Origin: Falsiroseomonas sp051860665
Lineage (GTDB): Bacteria > Pseudomonadota > Alphaproteobacteria > Acetobacterales > Acetobacteraceae
Reading direction: 5' to 3'
NCBI RefSeq assembly: GCF_051860665.1
Contig: NZ_JBHYDM010000012.1
Span: forward strand, 62,001-126,000
Length of the DNA stretch: 64,000 nt
Within the stretch, counting starts at the first letter, position 1. Every line of letters begins with the position of its first letter. The notes under the pieces are model-generated. The model was not told the origin of the DNA. It did no database searches and was given only the letters and a program-made list of their open reading frames with translations. The translations under genes were made by a program, and so were the position numbers. Below are positions 1-8,562 of the stretch, piece by piece.

Positions 1-71
1 GGATGGTGCTGGCCGCGCTGCCGCTGGTGCATTGGCTGCGGCGCCGGGACACGGCGATGGGCCTGGCATGA
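1..71 (+). CDS. 3' end of an unidentified protein (possibly membrane transporter)
   Basis: Only the last residues are inside the window. Reading the frame from base 3 gives about 22 codons ending in TGA, a hydrophobic stretch (MVLAALPLVHWLRR) followed by a short polar tail. This would fit the last membrane helix of a transporter such as an MFS protein, but nothing diagnostic is visible. The stop overlaps the next gene's ATG as ATGA, so the two are probably co-transcribed. Confidence 0.45.
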   Translation, partial: MVLAALPLVHWLRRRDTAMGLA

Positions 72-721
72 AGATCCTCCTCATCCGCAATTCCGAGACC
101 GCGCCGGAAGGCGCCTTCGGCGAATGGCTGGCCGCCCAGGGCCATGCGCTGGAGGTGGTGCGCGGCGAGGATGTGACGCCCGAACAGATGATGGCGGCAG
201 AGCTGGTGGTGATGTTCGGCTCCCCCCGCGCCGTCTATCAGACGGAAATCCCCTGGATCGCCGCCCAGCGCCCCATGGTCGCGGCGCGGCTGGTGGCCCA
301 AAGGCCCACCATCGGGATCTGCTTCGGCGCGCAGATGATGGCGGCCGCCGCCGGCGGCAGCGTGCAGCGCCATCCGGACGGCAGCTTCTACCGCGGCTGG
401 CGCGGCATCGATGACACGGCGGAGCCCGCCTTCGCCGGCCCCTGGCCGCGCTGGCACGGCGATGTCATCACCCCGCCGCCGCAGGCCGAGGTGATCGCCC
501 GCGATGCCGGCACCGTGCAGGCCTTCCGGCTGCCCAAGGCCATCGCCGTGCAGTTCCACCCCGAGGCGACGCCCGAGATCATGCAGAACTGGGCCAGCCT
601 GTCGCCGCCCGGCGCCGTGGATGAGGCTGCCCTGGCCGAGGACAGCGCCCGCCTCTTCCCCGCCCGGACCGAAGCGCGGGAAGCGCTTTTCGCCGCCCTG
701 CTGCGGGAAGCGGGCGTGTGA
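68..721 (+). CDS. Class I glutamine amidotransferase-like protein
   Basis: Predicted cytosolic protein of 217 residues with the class I glutamine amidotransferase fold, which hydrolyses glutamine or a gamma-glutamyl bond. The nucleophile elbow GICFGAQ places the catalytic Cys at about residue 85, and the QFHPEAT motif supplies His164 and Glu166, so the Cys-His-Glu triad is complete. The ATG at 68 is preferred over an upstream in-frame start because it forms an ATGA overlap with the preceding gene and begins directly at the first beta strand (MKILLIRN). It overlaps the following GNAT gene by four bases (GTGA). The family includes GMP-synthase-like and gamma-glutamyl-polyamine hydrolase-like enzymes; the substrate cannot be read from the sequence. 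Confidence 0.85.
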   Translation: MKILLIRNSETAPEGAFGEWLAAQGHALEVVRGEDVTPEQMMAAELVVMFGSPRAVYQTEIPWIAAQRPMVAARLVAQRPTIGICFGAQMMAAAAGGSVQRHPDGSFYRGWRGIDDTAEPAFAGPWPRWHGDVITPPPQAEVIARDAGTVQAFRLPKAIAVQFHPEATPEIMQNWASLSPPGAVDEAALAEDSARLFPARTEAREALFAALLREAGV

Positions 722-1218
722 TCCCGGTTCTGGAGACCGTCCGCCTGCGGCTGCGGCCGCATGTCGCGGCGGATTTCCCGGCGCTGGCCGCCCTCTGGGC
801 CAATCCGGAGGTGACGCGCCATATCGGCCGCCCCTCCACGGCGGAGGAAAGCTGGGCCCGGATGCTGCGCTATGCCGGGCTCTGGCGGCTGTGTGGCTTC
901 GGCTACTGGGCCGTCGAGGATCGCGAAACGGGCACCTATCTCGGCGATGTCGGCTTCGCGGATTTTCGGCGCGCGACCGCCCCCCAGCTGCCGGACATGC
1001 CCGAGATCGGCTGGGTTCTGGCCCCCGCGGCCCATGGCCGCGGCGTGGCGACGGAGGCCGCGACAGCGGCGCTGGCCTGGCTCGGCCGCCCCTGCTTCTG
1101 CATCATCGCGCCGGCCAATACAGGGTCGCTACGCGTCGCCGCCAAGCTCGGTTTTGCCGAACAGGGCCTGGCCGCCTATCGCGACGACCAGGTGATGGTG
1201 CTGATGCGGAAGGGCTGA
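718..1218 (+). CDS. GNAT-family N-acetyltransferase (RimJ/RimL-like)
   Basis: 166 residues, starting at a GTG that overlaps the previous stop (GTGA). The protein opens with LETVRLRLRPH, the usual start of RimJ/RimL-type acetyltransferases. Acetyl-CoA-binding motif A is visible as GWVLAPAAHGRGVATEA, an equivalent of the Q/RxxGxG/A loop, and NTGSLRVAAKLGF is the characteristic motif B (N-x-x-S-x-x-x-x-x-K-x-G-F). It would transfer an acetyl group from acetyl-CoA to an amine, either a protein N-terminus or a small molecule. Its tail faces the convergent Bug receptor gene with only seven bases between them. Confidence 0.88.
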   Translation: MIPVLETVRLRLRPHVAADFPALAALWANPEVTRHIGRPSTAEESWARMLRYAGLWRLCGFGYWAVEDRETGTYLGDVGFADFRRATAPQLPDMPEIGWVLAPAAHGRGVATEAATAALAWLGRPCFCIIAPANTGSLRVAAKLGFAEQGLAAYRDDQVMVLMRKG

Positions 1219-1225
1219 GCCCCGC

Positions 1226-2188
1226 TCAATCCGGCTGGATATTCGCCGCCCGCACCAGCCCGCCCCAGGTCTCCACCTGGCCCTTGAAGAAGGTGCCAAG
1301 TTCGGCAGGCGAAGACAGCACCAGCCGCGCCTGCTGCGTTTCCGTCATCACCGTGCGCGCCCGTTCCTCGGACAGCGTTTCCTTCAGCGCCGTGTTCATC
1401 CGCGCCACCTGGTCCGCCGGCGTGCCATGCGGCGCGAAGACGGCCCACCAGGCCTCGGCCTCCATATTCGCAAAACCGGCCTCGGCGGCGGTCTGGGTCT
1501 CCGCCAGGCGGGTCAGGCGCTGCGGGCCGAATTGCAGGATGGGGCGCAGGGATCCGCCGGTGATGTGCGGCAGCAGCAGGGCGGCGCTGCCGATCATCAT
1601 CTCCACATGGCCGGCCACCGCGTCATTCACCGCGAGGCCGCCGCTGCGATAGGGCACATGCGTCAGCTGCACGCCCGCATGCTCGCCCACCCGGATCATC
1701 GAGAGATGCCCCAGCGTGCCATTGCCGGTGGAGCCATAGGTCACGCCCGGCCGCGCCTTGGCCGCCGCGACCACATCCGCGATGCTGCGATACGGCTTGT
1801 CCGGCCGCGTCGCCACCGCATAGGGCGAGCCGCCGATCAGCATGACCGGATCGAGGTCCTTCAGCACGTCGAAGGGCGGGTTGCGCAACAGGGCCGGGAT
1901 GGTGGCGTGGCTGTCGAAGGTCAGCAGCCAGGTCTGCCCATCCGGCCGCGCCTTCGCCACGATATCGGCGCCGATCGAGCCCGCGGCGCCGGAGCGGTTC
2001 TCCACCACCACATTGGCGCCGAGCCGCTGCTGCAGCCCTGGCGAGACCAGCCGCGCCACCGCATCCGTCGACCCGCCCGGGCCGAAGGGCACGACGATGC
2101 GGATGGTGGGGGTCTGGGCGCGCAGCAGGCCGGGCGCGGCCAGCAGCCCGGCCATGGCGCCGAGCCCGGCGCGGCGGGTCATGTTCAT
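1226..2188 (-). CDS. Bug/TctC-family solute receptor (TTT type)
   Basis: 320-residue periplasmic receptor of the Bug (tripartite tricarboxylate transporter receptor) family. A signal peptide occupies about residues 1-24, with a twin-arginine-like TRRAG start and cleavage near LLRAQ. The mature protein begins with IRIVVPFGPGGSTD, the family's loop that contacts carboxylate ligands, followed by VVENRSGAAGSIG. The start was chosen at 2188 because a GGGAGG Shine-Dalgarno lies just upstream, although the frame stays open further. It is the last gene of a minus-strand operon with a 2Fe-2S/Mo hydroxylase. No TctA/TctB permease genes are nearby, so it may feed a distant permease or act in sensing. 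Confidence 0.92.
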   Translation of the reverse strand: MNMTRRAGLGAMAGLLAAPGLLRAQTPTIRIVVPFGPGGSTDAVARLVSPGLQQRLGANVVVENRSGAAGSIGADIVAKARPDGQTWLLTFDSHATIPALLRNPPFDVLKDLDPVMLIGGSPYAVATRPDKPYRSIADVVAAAKARPGVTYGSTGNGTLGHLSMIRVGEHAGVQLTHVPYRSGGLAVNDAVAGHVEMMIGSAALLLPHITGGSLRPILQFGPQRLTRLAETQTAAEAGFANMEAEAWWAVFAPHGTPADQVARMNTALKETLSEERARTVMTETQQARLVLSSPAELGTFFKGQVETWGGLVRAANIQPD

Positions 2189-2247
2189 CGGTTTTTCCTC
2201 CCTTCGGCAGCCGCGCGCGACCGCCGTTGTGCCAAGGCCGCGCCCGC

Positions 2248-3204
2248 TCAGTCCTCGCGCGTGCTGGCCTCGAACAACTCCTCCACCGGAACCGCATGGG
2301 CGGTCAAGCCATCGGTGAAGGCGTAGCGGCACATGGCCTCCAGCTCCGCCTTGTTGCGAACGAAACCGTAGGGCCAGGGGTCGCCGCCCATCTGCGCCGT
2401 CTGCGCCGCGGCCTCGGCGGCGATCCAGGGCAGCGACACGCGCAGCACATTCACCATGGAAAGCTCCGCCACCGCGTGGTTCTTGGCGGCGTTGAAGGCC
2501 TCGAAGACCGCGCGCGGCAGGTCGGGCCGCGCCTCCACCAGGTCTCGGCGGATGGCGATGCAATGCATGATGGGGAAGAAGCCGGTGGCGGCGGCATAGG
2601 CTTCCTCCTCCCGCCGGCTGTCCGGGAAAAGGCGCGCGACGGGCGCGGTGCCTTGCGTGAAGCAGGCGGGCGGGCGCGGGCCGATGAAGGCGTCGATCCG
2701 GCCTTCCGCCAGCATCGCCTCCAGCGTCTCCCCTTCCGGGATCACCTGCATGTCGATCTCCGGCGGCAGCGACAGTGGCGTGCGCTCGCCGGAGGACCGC
2801 CAGGCGATGGAGGACACCTCTACGCCGTAGTAGCTGCGCAGCATGCCGCGCACCCACATGGCCGCCGTCTGCTGGTATTCCGGCACGCCGATGACGCGCC
2901 CCGCCAGGTCCTTCGGCCCCGTGATGCCGCGGTCGGTGCGGATATAGATGGCGGAATGCCGGAAGGCGCGGGAGGGAAAGACCGGCACGCCGATATAGCG
3001 GCTGTCGCCGCGCGCGACGGAGAGGATGTGGCTCGCCATCGAGAGTTCGGTGATGTCGTAGCGCGCCTCGCGCATCGCGATGCGGAACAGCTCCTCCGGC
3101 TCCCCCGCCGTCGGCGTCACGTCATGGCCCGCGATCTTGATGCGGCCGTCCAGGATGGGCTGGGTGCGGTCGCTGCGGGTGCAGGCAAGGGTCAGGAAGG
3201 GCAT
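2248..3204 (-). CDS. 4,5-dihydroxyphthalate decarboxylase-like (Pht5/NMT1-fold) protein
   Basis: 318 residues without a signal peptide. The opening (TLACTRSDRTQPILDGRI) and the later segments YDITELSMASHI and GVPVFPSRAFRHSAIYI are typical of proteins annotated as 4,5-dihydroxyphthalate decarboxylase, which share a periplasmic-binding-protein-like (NMT1/THI5) fold. The start ATG overlaps the stop of the Mo-hydroxylase large subunit by one base (TGATG), so translation is coupled. The neighbours suggest decarboxylation of a ring carboxylate in an aromatic or N-heterocycle pathway (inference). An alternative is a cytosolic ligand-binding protein of the same fold, since few members have been tested biochemically. 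Confidence 0.75.
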   Translation of the reverse strand: MPFLTLACTRSDRTQPILDGRIKIAGHDVTPTAGEPEELFRIAMREARYDITELSMASHILSVARGDSRYIGVPVFPSRAFRHSAIYIRTDRGITGPKDLAGRVIGVPEYQQTAAMWVRGMLRSYYGVEVSSIAWRSSGERTPLSLPPEIDMQVIPEGETLEAMLAEGRIDAFIGPRPPACFTQGTAPVARLFPDSRREEEAYAAATGFFPIMHCIAIRRDLVEARPDLPRAVFEAFNAAKNHAVAELSMVNVLRVSLPWIAAEAAAQTAQMGGDPWPYGFVRNKAELEAMCRYAFTDGLTAHAVPVEELFEASTRED

Positions 3205-5339
3205 CAGTGTTCCATGGCTCGGGCGATGTTTTCGGGCGTGAAGGGCCAGTGCCGCGGGCGGACGTCCAGCGCATCGGCGATGGCATTGGCGATGGCGCCG
3301 ATCACGGGCCCCATGCTGCATTCGCCGGCGCCCAGCGGCGGCGCCTCGGGCCGCGCGATCAATGCGGCTTCCACGCGTGGCACCTCGGAGAAGCGCAGGA
3401 TCGGGTAGTCCTCCCAGCCGGTGGAGGTGACGTTGCGCGCATCGTGGCGCACCGCCTCCAGCAGGCAGAGGGACGTTGCCTGGATGGCGCCGCCCTCGAT
3501 CTGGTTCAGCGTGCCGTCGGGGTTGATCACCTCCCCCACATCGGCGGCGAGCCAGAGGCGGCGGCAGAAGACGCGCTCCGCCGCCTCGATCTCCGCCACC
3601 GCCGCGCACCAGGCGCCGCTGCCCTTGTAGCGCGCGACGGCGAGGCCCATGCCGAAGCCCTCGCGCTGCACGCGGCCGGACCAGTTCGCCATTTCCGCGG
3701 CGCGGCTCAGCACGTCCCGCGCCCGCGCATCCTCCATCTGGCGCAGGCGATAGGCGAGCGAATCAGCCCCGACCTTGGCCGCCATCTCATCCATCACGCT
3801 TTCGATCGCCCAGACATTGGCCAGCGCGCCGAGGCCGCGCAGGGCGCTGGTGCGCAGCGGCATTTCCGCCAGGTGGGTCATGCGGATATGCAGCGCCGGA
3901 ATCGCATAGGCGGGCACCGCATTGCGCTGCGCCCCACCGCCACCGGCCAGCGGCGGGTTGATGGCGTTCGGCACGGCAAACGGCTCGGCGAGCATCGAGG
4001 CGGCGAGCAGCGTCGGCAGCGCGCCGCGGCCGGGTCGGCCGGAATGGCCGTTGGAGGTGACGTGCTGCGTCCAGCGCAGCAGCGAGCCCTCCGCATCGGC
4101 CTCGGCCGTCACATCCACCAGCATCGCCGGCGAGGCCGGACCCCAGCCGAGCTCCTCCGCCCGTGTCCAGAGCACGCGTACCGGCACGCCGGGATGCGCC
4201 CGCGCGAGCAGCGCGGCTTCCAGCGCCACGTCATCCGCGCCGTTATGGCCGTAGCAGCCGGCCGCCTCGACATGCTGGATATGAAAAACCTCGGCCGGCA
4301 GGCGCATCGCCTTCACCAGGTCGGCGCGCAGATTGTAGATGCCCTGGCTGTGGCTCCAGATTTTGGCGACTTCGCCATCCCACAGCGCCACGGCGCAGCA
4401 GGTGCCGATGGAGGCGTGGGTGACGAAGGGGCGGAAGAACCTGGCCGCCACGCGATGCACCGGCTCCGACGTCTCGGCGGCGCGCTCCAGCACGGTGCTG
4501 GTCTCGCCGGGCGCATCGGCCAGCCAGGTCTCGACATTCGCCGGCAGCGTGTCCTGCGCCGCCCATTCGGCGCGTGCGGCGACGCGCAGCGCGGCCGCCT
4601 CGGCGTGATGTTCCTGCGTCGCCAGAACGGCCAGGAAGCTGCCGTCGCGATGGAGCCTGGCGCCGCCGGGCAGCGGACCTTCGCGGACCGCAACCAGCTT
4701 CGCCCCGCGCGCCGCCGGCCGCACCACGCGCGCATGCAGCATGCCCGGCAGGCGCAGGTCCTGAAGGAAGCGCGGCGCGCCAAAAACCTTCTCGGGCAGG
4801 TCGAGCCTGGGCGCGGAGGTGCCGGCGATGCGGCGCTGATCCGCGCGCTTCGGCGTGGCCTCCGGCGTCGCCTCCACCGCCAGCAGATCGGCCCCGGCCA
4901 GCGACCAGTAGCTGCCGAGCACCCGCCCATCGGGCGCCACGAAGTCGCCGTCGCGGACCGCGATGTCCTCGCGGGATACGCCGCTGCGCTGGGCGATGAC
5001 GCTGACAAAGATCCGGCGCGCCTCGGCGCAGGCCTGGCGGATCGCCATGCCGGATTCCTGGACCGAGAGGCTGCCGCTGGTCACCGCCTCATCCGGGCTG
5101 GTGGGCGTGGCCGCCGCCTGCACGCGGATGCGCGGCAGCGCCACATCCAGCTCCTCCGCCGCGATCTGGGCGAGCGCGGTCAGGATCCCCTGCCCCAGCT
5201 CCACCTTGCCCGGAGTCAGCAGCACCGCGCCTTCCGGCAGCAGGCGCAGCCATTGGTCGAGGCGCCGGTTCACCATCAGGCTGCCCGGCAGCTTCGGCCG
5301 GCCGTCATCGGGGCGCGGCCCGTGGAAGGCGAGGTTCAT
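3204..5339 (-). CDS. Molybdopterin-binding hydroxylase large subunit (xanthine oxidase family, IorB-like)
   Basis: 711 residues, cytosolic or periplasm-facing large subunit of a molybdenum hydroxylase. The N-terminal segment GKVELGQGILTALAQIAAEE is the hallmark of isoquinoline 1-oxidoreductase/nicotinate dehydrogenase beta subunits, and the C-terminal LGAGECSMGPVIGAIANA contains the family's active-site Glu. No cytochrome c domain is attached, unlike nicotinate dehydrogenase NicB. Such enzymes insert an oxygen from water next to a ring nitrogen or oxidise an aldehyde. The ATG at 5339 overlaps the 2Fe-2S subunit stop (ATGA). Substrate is not identifiable; the linked decarboxylase-like gene and two Bug receptors suggest a heteroaromatic carboxylate. 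Confidence 0.9.
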   Translation of the reverse strand: MNLAFHGPRPDDGRPKLPGSLMVNRRLDQWLRLLPEGAVLLTPGKVELGQGILTALAQIAAEELDVALPRIRVQAAATPTSPDEAVTSGSLSVQESGMAIRQACAEARRIFVSVIAQRSGVSREDIAVRDGDFVAPDGRVLGSYWSLAGADLLAVEATPEATPKRADQRRIAGTSAPRLDLPEKVFGAPRFLQDLRLPGMLHARVVRPAARGAKLVAVREGPLPGGARLHRDGSFLAVLATQEHHAEAAALRVAARAEWAAQDTLPANVETWLADAPGETSTVLERAAETSEPVHRVAARFFRPFVTHASIGTCCAVALWDGEVAKIWSHSQGIYNLRADLVKAMRLPAEVFHIQHVEAAGCYGHNGADDVALEAALLARAHPGVPVRVLWTRAEELGWGPASPAMLVDVTAEADAEGSLLRWTQHVTSNGHSGRPGRGALPTLLAASMLAEPFAVPNAINPPLAGGGGAQRNAVPAYAIPALHIRMTHLAEMPLRTSALRGLGALANVWAIESVMDEMAAKVGADSLAYRLRQMEDARARDVLSRAAEMANWSGRVQREGFGMGLAVARYKGSGAWCAAVAEIEAAERVFCRRLWLAADVGEVINPDGTLNQIEGGAIQATSLCLLEAVRHDARNVTSTGWEDYPILRFSEVPRVEAALIARPEAPPLGAGECSMGPVIGAIANAIADALDVRPRHWPFTPENIARAMEH

Positions 5340-5800
5340 GCCGCCATCTCCTCCGCCGCACGCAGGATGGCCCGGATGATGCGGTTGTGGCTGCCGCAGC
5401 GGCAGAGATGCGGGTCGAGCGCGGCGCGGAGCTGATCCTCGCTGGGCCGCGGCGTTTCGCGCAGCAGCGCCAAGGCGCGGATCTGGATGCCCGAGAGGCA
5501 GAAGCCGCATTGCCCCGCCTGCAACTCCAGCAGCGCCCGCTGCAGCGGATGCGGCGCCTCGGCCGTGCCCAGCCCCTCGACCGTGGTGACGCGCCGCCCG
5601 GCCACGTCAGCCACCGGCAGCGTGCAGGCGTATCGAGGAAGATCGTCGACCAGCACCAGGCAGGCGCCGCATTGCTCCGCGCCGCAGCCGAAGCGGGTGC
5701 CGGACAGGCCGAGCGGCCCGCGCAGCGCCGCCAGCAACGGCGCCTCCGGCTCGATCGGCACGGCCACCGCCGTGCCGTTCAGCTGGAAGGTCGTGCTCAA
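5336..5800 (-). CDS. (2Fe-2S)-binding small subunit of Mo hydroxylase (IorA-like)
   Basis: 154-residue electron-transfer subunit with two [2Fe-2S] clusters. The N-terminal plant-ferredoxin-type domain has Cys39, Cys44, Cys47 and Cys59 (CGAEQCGAC). The C-terminal helical domain has Cys98, Cys101, Cys133 and Cys135 (GQCGFC and CRC). Both sets of four are complete. The start codon is TTG at 5800, inside a TTGA overlap with the upstream receptor's stop, which implies translational coupling. It pairs with the following large subunit; electrons from the hydroxylated substrate pass through it to an acceptor not encoded here, and no FAD (CoxM-type) subunit is present. Confidence 0.92.
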   Translation of the reverse strand: MSTTFQLNGTAVAVPIEPEAPLLAALRGPLGLSGTRFGCGAEQCGACLVLVDDLPRYACTLPVADVAGRRVTTVEGLGTAEAPHPLQRALLELQAGQCGFCLSGIQIRALALLRETPRPSEDQLRAALDPHLCRCGSHNRIIRAILRAAEEMAA

Positions 5801-6765
5801 GCGGGCGTCATCTTCGCCATGCGGATGAATTCCGCCTGCCGCGTGATATCGGCCCGCAGATAGGCGTCGAACTCCGTGATGGACATGGCCATGGGCTGCG
5901 CGCCGAGCCGGGCCTGCGCCTCCGCCGTCGCCGGCAGGGCCAGGATGCGGTTGACCTCGGTATTGATGCGCTGCCGCAGTTCCACGGGCGTCGCCGCCGG
6001 CGCCATCAGGCCGAGCCAGATGGAGGCCTCGTAGCCTGCCAGCGTCTCCGCCACCGCCGGCAGTTCCGGCATCAGCGGGCTGCGCGAGGGGCCCGTGGTG
6101 GCCAGGCCCCGCACGCGGCCACCCTCGATCTGCGGGCGCATGGTGGGGATGGCGTCGAACATGATGGGCACGGTGCCGGAGATGACGGCCGTGCGCGCCT
6201 CGTTGGAGCCGCGGAAGGGCACATGCGTCGCCGTGGCGCCGGCCATGGCCAGGAAGACCTCACCGGCCACGTGATAGGGCGTGCCGGGGCCGGAGGAGGC
6301 ATAGTCGTACTTGCCGGGATTGGCGCGCAGCAGCGCGATCAGCTCCGGCAGGGTATTGGCGGGGATGGAGGGATGCACCGCCAGCACGTGATGCGCGATA
6401 TTGATGGGGGCGACCGGCGCCAGGTCCCGCATCAGCACATAGGGGCGGTTCGGCAGCAGCGTCTCGTTCGCCGTATGGGTATTCGACATCAGCAGCAGCG
6501 TGTGGCCGTCCGGGGCGGACTTGGCCACGGCATCGGTGCCGATGGTGGCGCCGGCGCCCGGGCGGTTCTCGATCACGAAGGGCTGTCCGAAGGCCTGGGC
6601 GAGCGGCTCCGCCAGGAAGCGCGCCGCCACATCGGCGGACCCGCCGAGTCCGAAGGGCACCACGATCCGCACAGGCCGCGAGGGCCAGGCGGCCTGGGCC
6701 CGCGCGAGGTTTGGTGCGGCCAGCGCCGCGCCGCCGGCAGCCAGCAACAGCCTGCGTCCGATCAT
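5797..6765 (-). CDS. Bug/TctC-family solute receptor
   Basis: 322-residue periplasmic receptor and first gene of the hydroxylase operon. Signal peptide about residues 1-24 (MIGRRLLLAAGG ... NLARAQA), then VRIVVPFGLGGSADVAARF and VIENRPGAGATIG, both Bug-family signatures. ATG 6765 is favoured over an in-frame ATG six codons upstream because GGGAGG is five bases before it and the signal peptide starts cleanly. It presumably delivers the carboxylated substrate handled by the IorAB-like enzyme. It shares its operon with a second Bug receptor at the far end, so two ligands, or a ligand and its product, may be recognised (inference). Confidence 0.92.
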   Translation of the reverse strand: MIGRRLLLAAGGAALAAPNLARAQAAWPSRPVRIVVPFGLGGSADVAARFLAEPLAQAFGQPFVIENRPGAGATIGTDAVAKSAPDGHTLLLMSNTHTANETLLPNRPYVLMRDLAPVAPINIAHHVLAVHPSIPANTLPELIALLRANPGKYDYASSGPGTPYHVAGEVFLAMAGATATHVPFRGSNEARTAVISGTVPIMFDAIPTMRPQIEGGRVRGLATTGPSRSPLMPELPAVAETLAGYEASIWLGLMAPAATPVELRQRINTEVNRILALPATAEAQARLGAQPMAMSITEFDAYLRADITRQAEFIRMAKMTPA

Positions 6766-6833
6766 GTCTTCCCTCCCGTGCAATCGTTTGGAGGGAAGAT
6801 TGCCCCTGGGCGCCGCCAGGGCAAGGGCCTGCT

Positions 6834-7415
6834 TCAGAACCGCGCCATGCGCCCCCGCACCCGGGCCAGGAAGGCGGCCCGCCGGGCGTCATCCGCACGG
6901 TTCATGTCATAGAGCGCGTGGTAGTCGATCGCCGCCCGGCCGGCGGTGATCAGCCGGAAATAGCGCGTGACGGCCTTGCGCGGCGGGTCGCCCGCCAGGA
7001 TGGCGGTCCATCGCGGGCGGCCATAGGTGCTGATGCCGGCGATCTTGCGGATATGCAGCAGGTTCGGCCTGGCCACGCCGTCCTCCAGCCGGAAGGACAC
7101 GCCGGGCAGCAGCACGCGGTCCATCCAGCCCTTCAGGATGGCGGGCAGGCCGAAGCACCAGGTGGGGAAGGACAGGACCAGCGCCTCCGCCTGCTCCAGC
7201 CGGCGGACGTAATCCTCGACCGGCGCGCGGTTGCCGGGGATCTCGTGGTAGCCGCGGCGCTCGGCGGCGGAGAGCACGGGGTTGAAGCCCTCCGCGTAGA
7301 GGTCGCACAGGTCGACGCTGTGCCCGGCCTGCCGAAGCCCCTCCCGCGCCGCATCGCGGATGGCGGCGTGAAAACTTTCCGCCAGCGGATGGGCATAGAG
7401 GTAGAGCACGCGCAT
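6834..7415 (-). CDS. NAD(P)H dehydrogenase (quinone)-like flavodoxin-fold protein
   Basis: 193 residues of the NQO1/MdaB-like flavodoxin-fold family, two-electron reductases with bound FAD or FMN. Visible features are MRVLYLYAHP at the first strand, the conserved DLYAEGFNP and the FPTWCFGLPAILKGWMDRV motif that packs the flavin. It is a clear paralogue of the gene at 7921, which has the same length and the same DLYAEGFNP block. The ATG overlaps the cupin stop by one base (TGATG), so the two form one transcription unit. Likely role is reduction of quinones or other electrophiles. Confidence 0.88.
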   Translation of the reverse strand: MRVLYLYAHPLAESFHAAIRDAAREGLRQAGHSVDLCDLYAEGFNPVLSAAERRGYHEIPGNRAPVEDYVRRLEQAEALVLSFPTWCFGLPAILKGWMDRVLLPGVSFRLEDGVARPNLLHIRKIAGISTYGRPRWTAILAGDPPRKAVTRYFRLITAGRAAIDYHALYDMNRADDARRAAFLARVRGRMARF

Positions 7416-7846
7416 CAGCCGGCGCCCGTGAGCACGGCGATATCCTCGGCCGGCAGCTCGATCGGCGTGCCGTTGCGGATCAGCTCCGCGAAGCCTTCGT
7501 TCGGCGCCATGAAGGTCAGGCAGTACAGCTTCTCCGCCGTGTCGTTGACCACGACATGCTCGACGCCGGGCCGCAGCACGAAGGCATCGCCAGGACCCAC
7601 CGGCATCTCGACGCCGTCCGCAAAAGCCTTGCCCGAGCCCTTGAGGACGAAGAAGCACTCCTCCGCCACCTGGTGGGTATTGGGCGGCGTGCGGCCGCCG
7701 GGCGCAAAAATCTCCACCACCATGGTGAAGGAGACGCCATCCGCCACGGGGTCGAAGAGGCAGGCGAAGTAGTTCGTGTCATCGGGGGAGATGCGGAAGC
7801 CACGCAGATCGGCGGCGCGCCGGGCCAGGACGGGGACGGACATCAT
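7415..7846 (-). CDS. Cupin-domain protein
   Basis: 143-residue single-domain cupin. Motif 1 is degenerate (PNTHQVAEECFFVLKGSG) and motif 2 is PGDAFVLRPGVEHVVVND. One His and Glu residues suitable for metal binding are present. Cupins of this size act as small dioxygenases, isomerases or ligand sensors; no specific function can be assigned. It is translationally coupled to the downstream quinone-reductase-like gene, and it is divergent from the second quinone-reductase paralogue across a 74-base gap that must contain both promoters. Confidence 0.8.
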   Translation of the reverse strand: MMSVPVLARRAADLRGFRISPDDTNYFACLFDPVADGVSFTMVVEIFAPGGRTPPNTHQVAEECFFVLKGSGKAFADGVEMPVGPGDAFVLRPGVEHVVVNDTAEKLYCLTFMAPNEGFAELIRNGTPIELPAEDIAVLTGAG

Positions 7847-7920
7847 GGGCGCGATTCTCCATTGCGACGCTGCGGGCGATCATTGCATGACGCGTGCCAG
7901 GACCACACGGGTAGGCCCCC

Positions 7921-8502
7921 ATGCGCGTGCTGATGATCTACTGCCATCCCCGCCCCGACAGTTTTGCGGCCGCGCTGCGCGATGCGGCGCGGCGGGCGCT
8001 GGAGGCGAAGGGGCATGAGGTGGAACTGCGCGACCTTTATGCGGAAGGCTTCAACCCCGCGCTGACCGCCGAGGAGCGCGGCCGCTACCATGCGGTGACG
8101 GACAACCTGGCCGGCGTGGAGGACCACGTCGCCAGCCTGCAGCGGGCCGATGCGCTGCTGCTGGTGCATCCCACCTGGTGGTACGGCATGCCCGCCATGC
8201 TGAAAGGCTGGTTCGATCGCGTCTGGGCGCCGGGCGTCGCCTTCAGGCTGGGCGACGGCGCGATCACGCCGCTGCTGACCCATATCCGCCGCATCGGCGT
8301 GATCACCACCTATGGGTCCCCGCGCTGGCTGCTCTGGTATATCGGCCACCCGGACCGCAAGCTGGTGAACCGCGGCATCCGCCGCCTCTGCGCCAAGGAT
8401 TGCCGCACGGATTGGTACACGCTGACCCGCATGGACCACCGGTCGCGCGACGAATGCGCCGCCTTCCTGGCACGGGTCGAGCGGGAGATGGCGCGCTGGT
8501 AG
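7921..8502 (+). CDS. NAD(P)H dehydrogenase (quinone)-like flavodoxin-fold protein (paralogue)
   Basis: 193 residues, same family and length as the product at 6834-7415. It has MRVLMIYCHPRPDSF at the N-terminus, the shared DLYAEGFNPAL block and HPTWWYGMPAMLKGWFDRVW at the flavin site, and ends MARW where the paralogue ends MARF. The two copies probably arose by local duplication and then diverged around the cupin. Predicted activity is two-electron reduction of a quinone or a similar acceptor with NAD(P)H. After its stop, a small GC-rich hairpin (CCGGCC/GGCCGG, 8528-8547) precedes the next gene. Confidence 0.88.
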   Translation: MRVLMIYCHPRPDSFAAALRDAARRALEAKGHEVELRDLYAEGFNPALTAEERGRYHAVTDNLAGVEDHVASLQRADALLLVHPTWWYGMPAMLKGWFDRVWAPGVAFRLGDGAITPLLTHIRRIGVITTYGSPRWLLWYIGHPDRKLVNRGIRRLCAKDCRTDWYTLTRMDHRSRDECAAFLARVEREMARW

Positions 8503-8562
8503 GCACTCCGTTAGGCTCCGGCAACAACCGGCCCCACAAGCGGCCGGGCAGGAGGAGCCACC

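Noticed and set aside
1226..2857. Extending the Bug receptor gene to 543 codons
   Set aside because: The extra N-terminal part is antisense-like low-complexity sequence over the next gene; the signal peptide and GGGAGG site fix the start at 2188.
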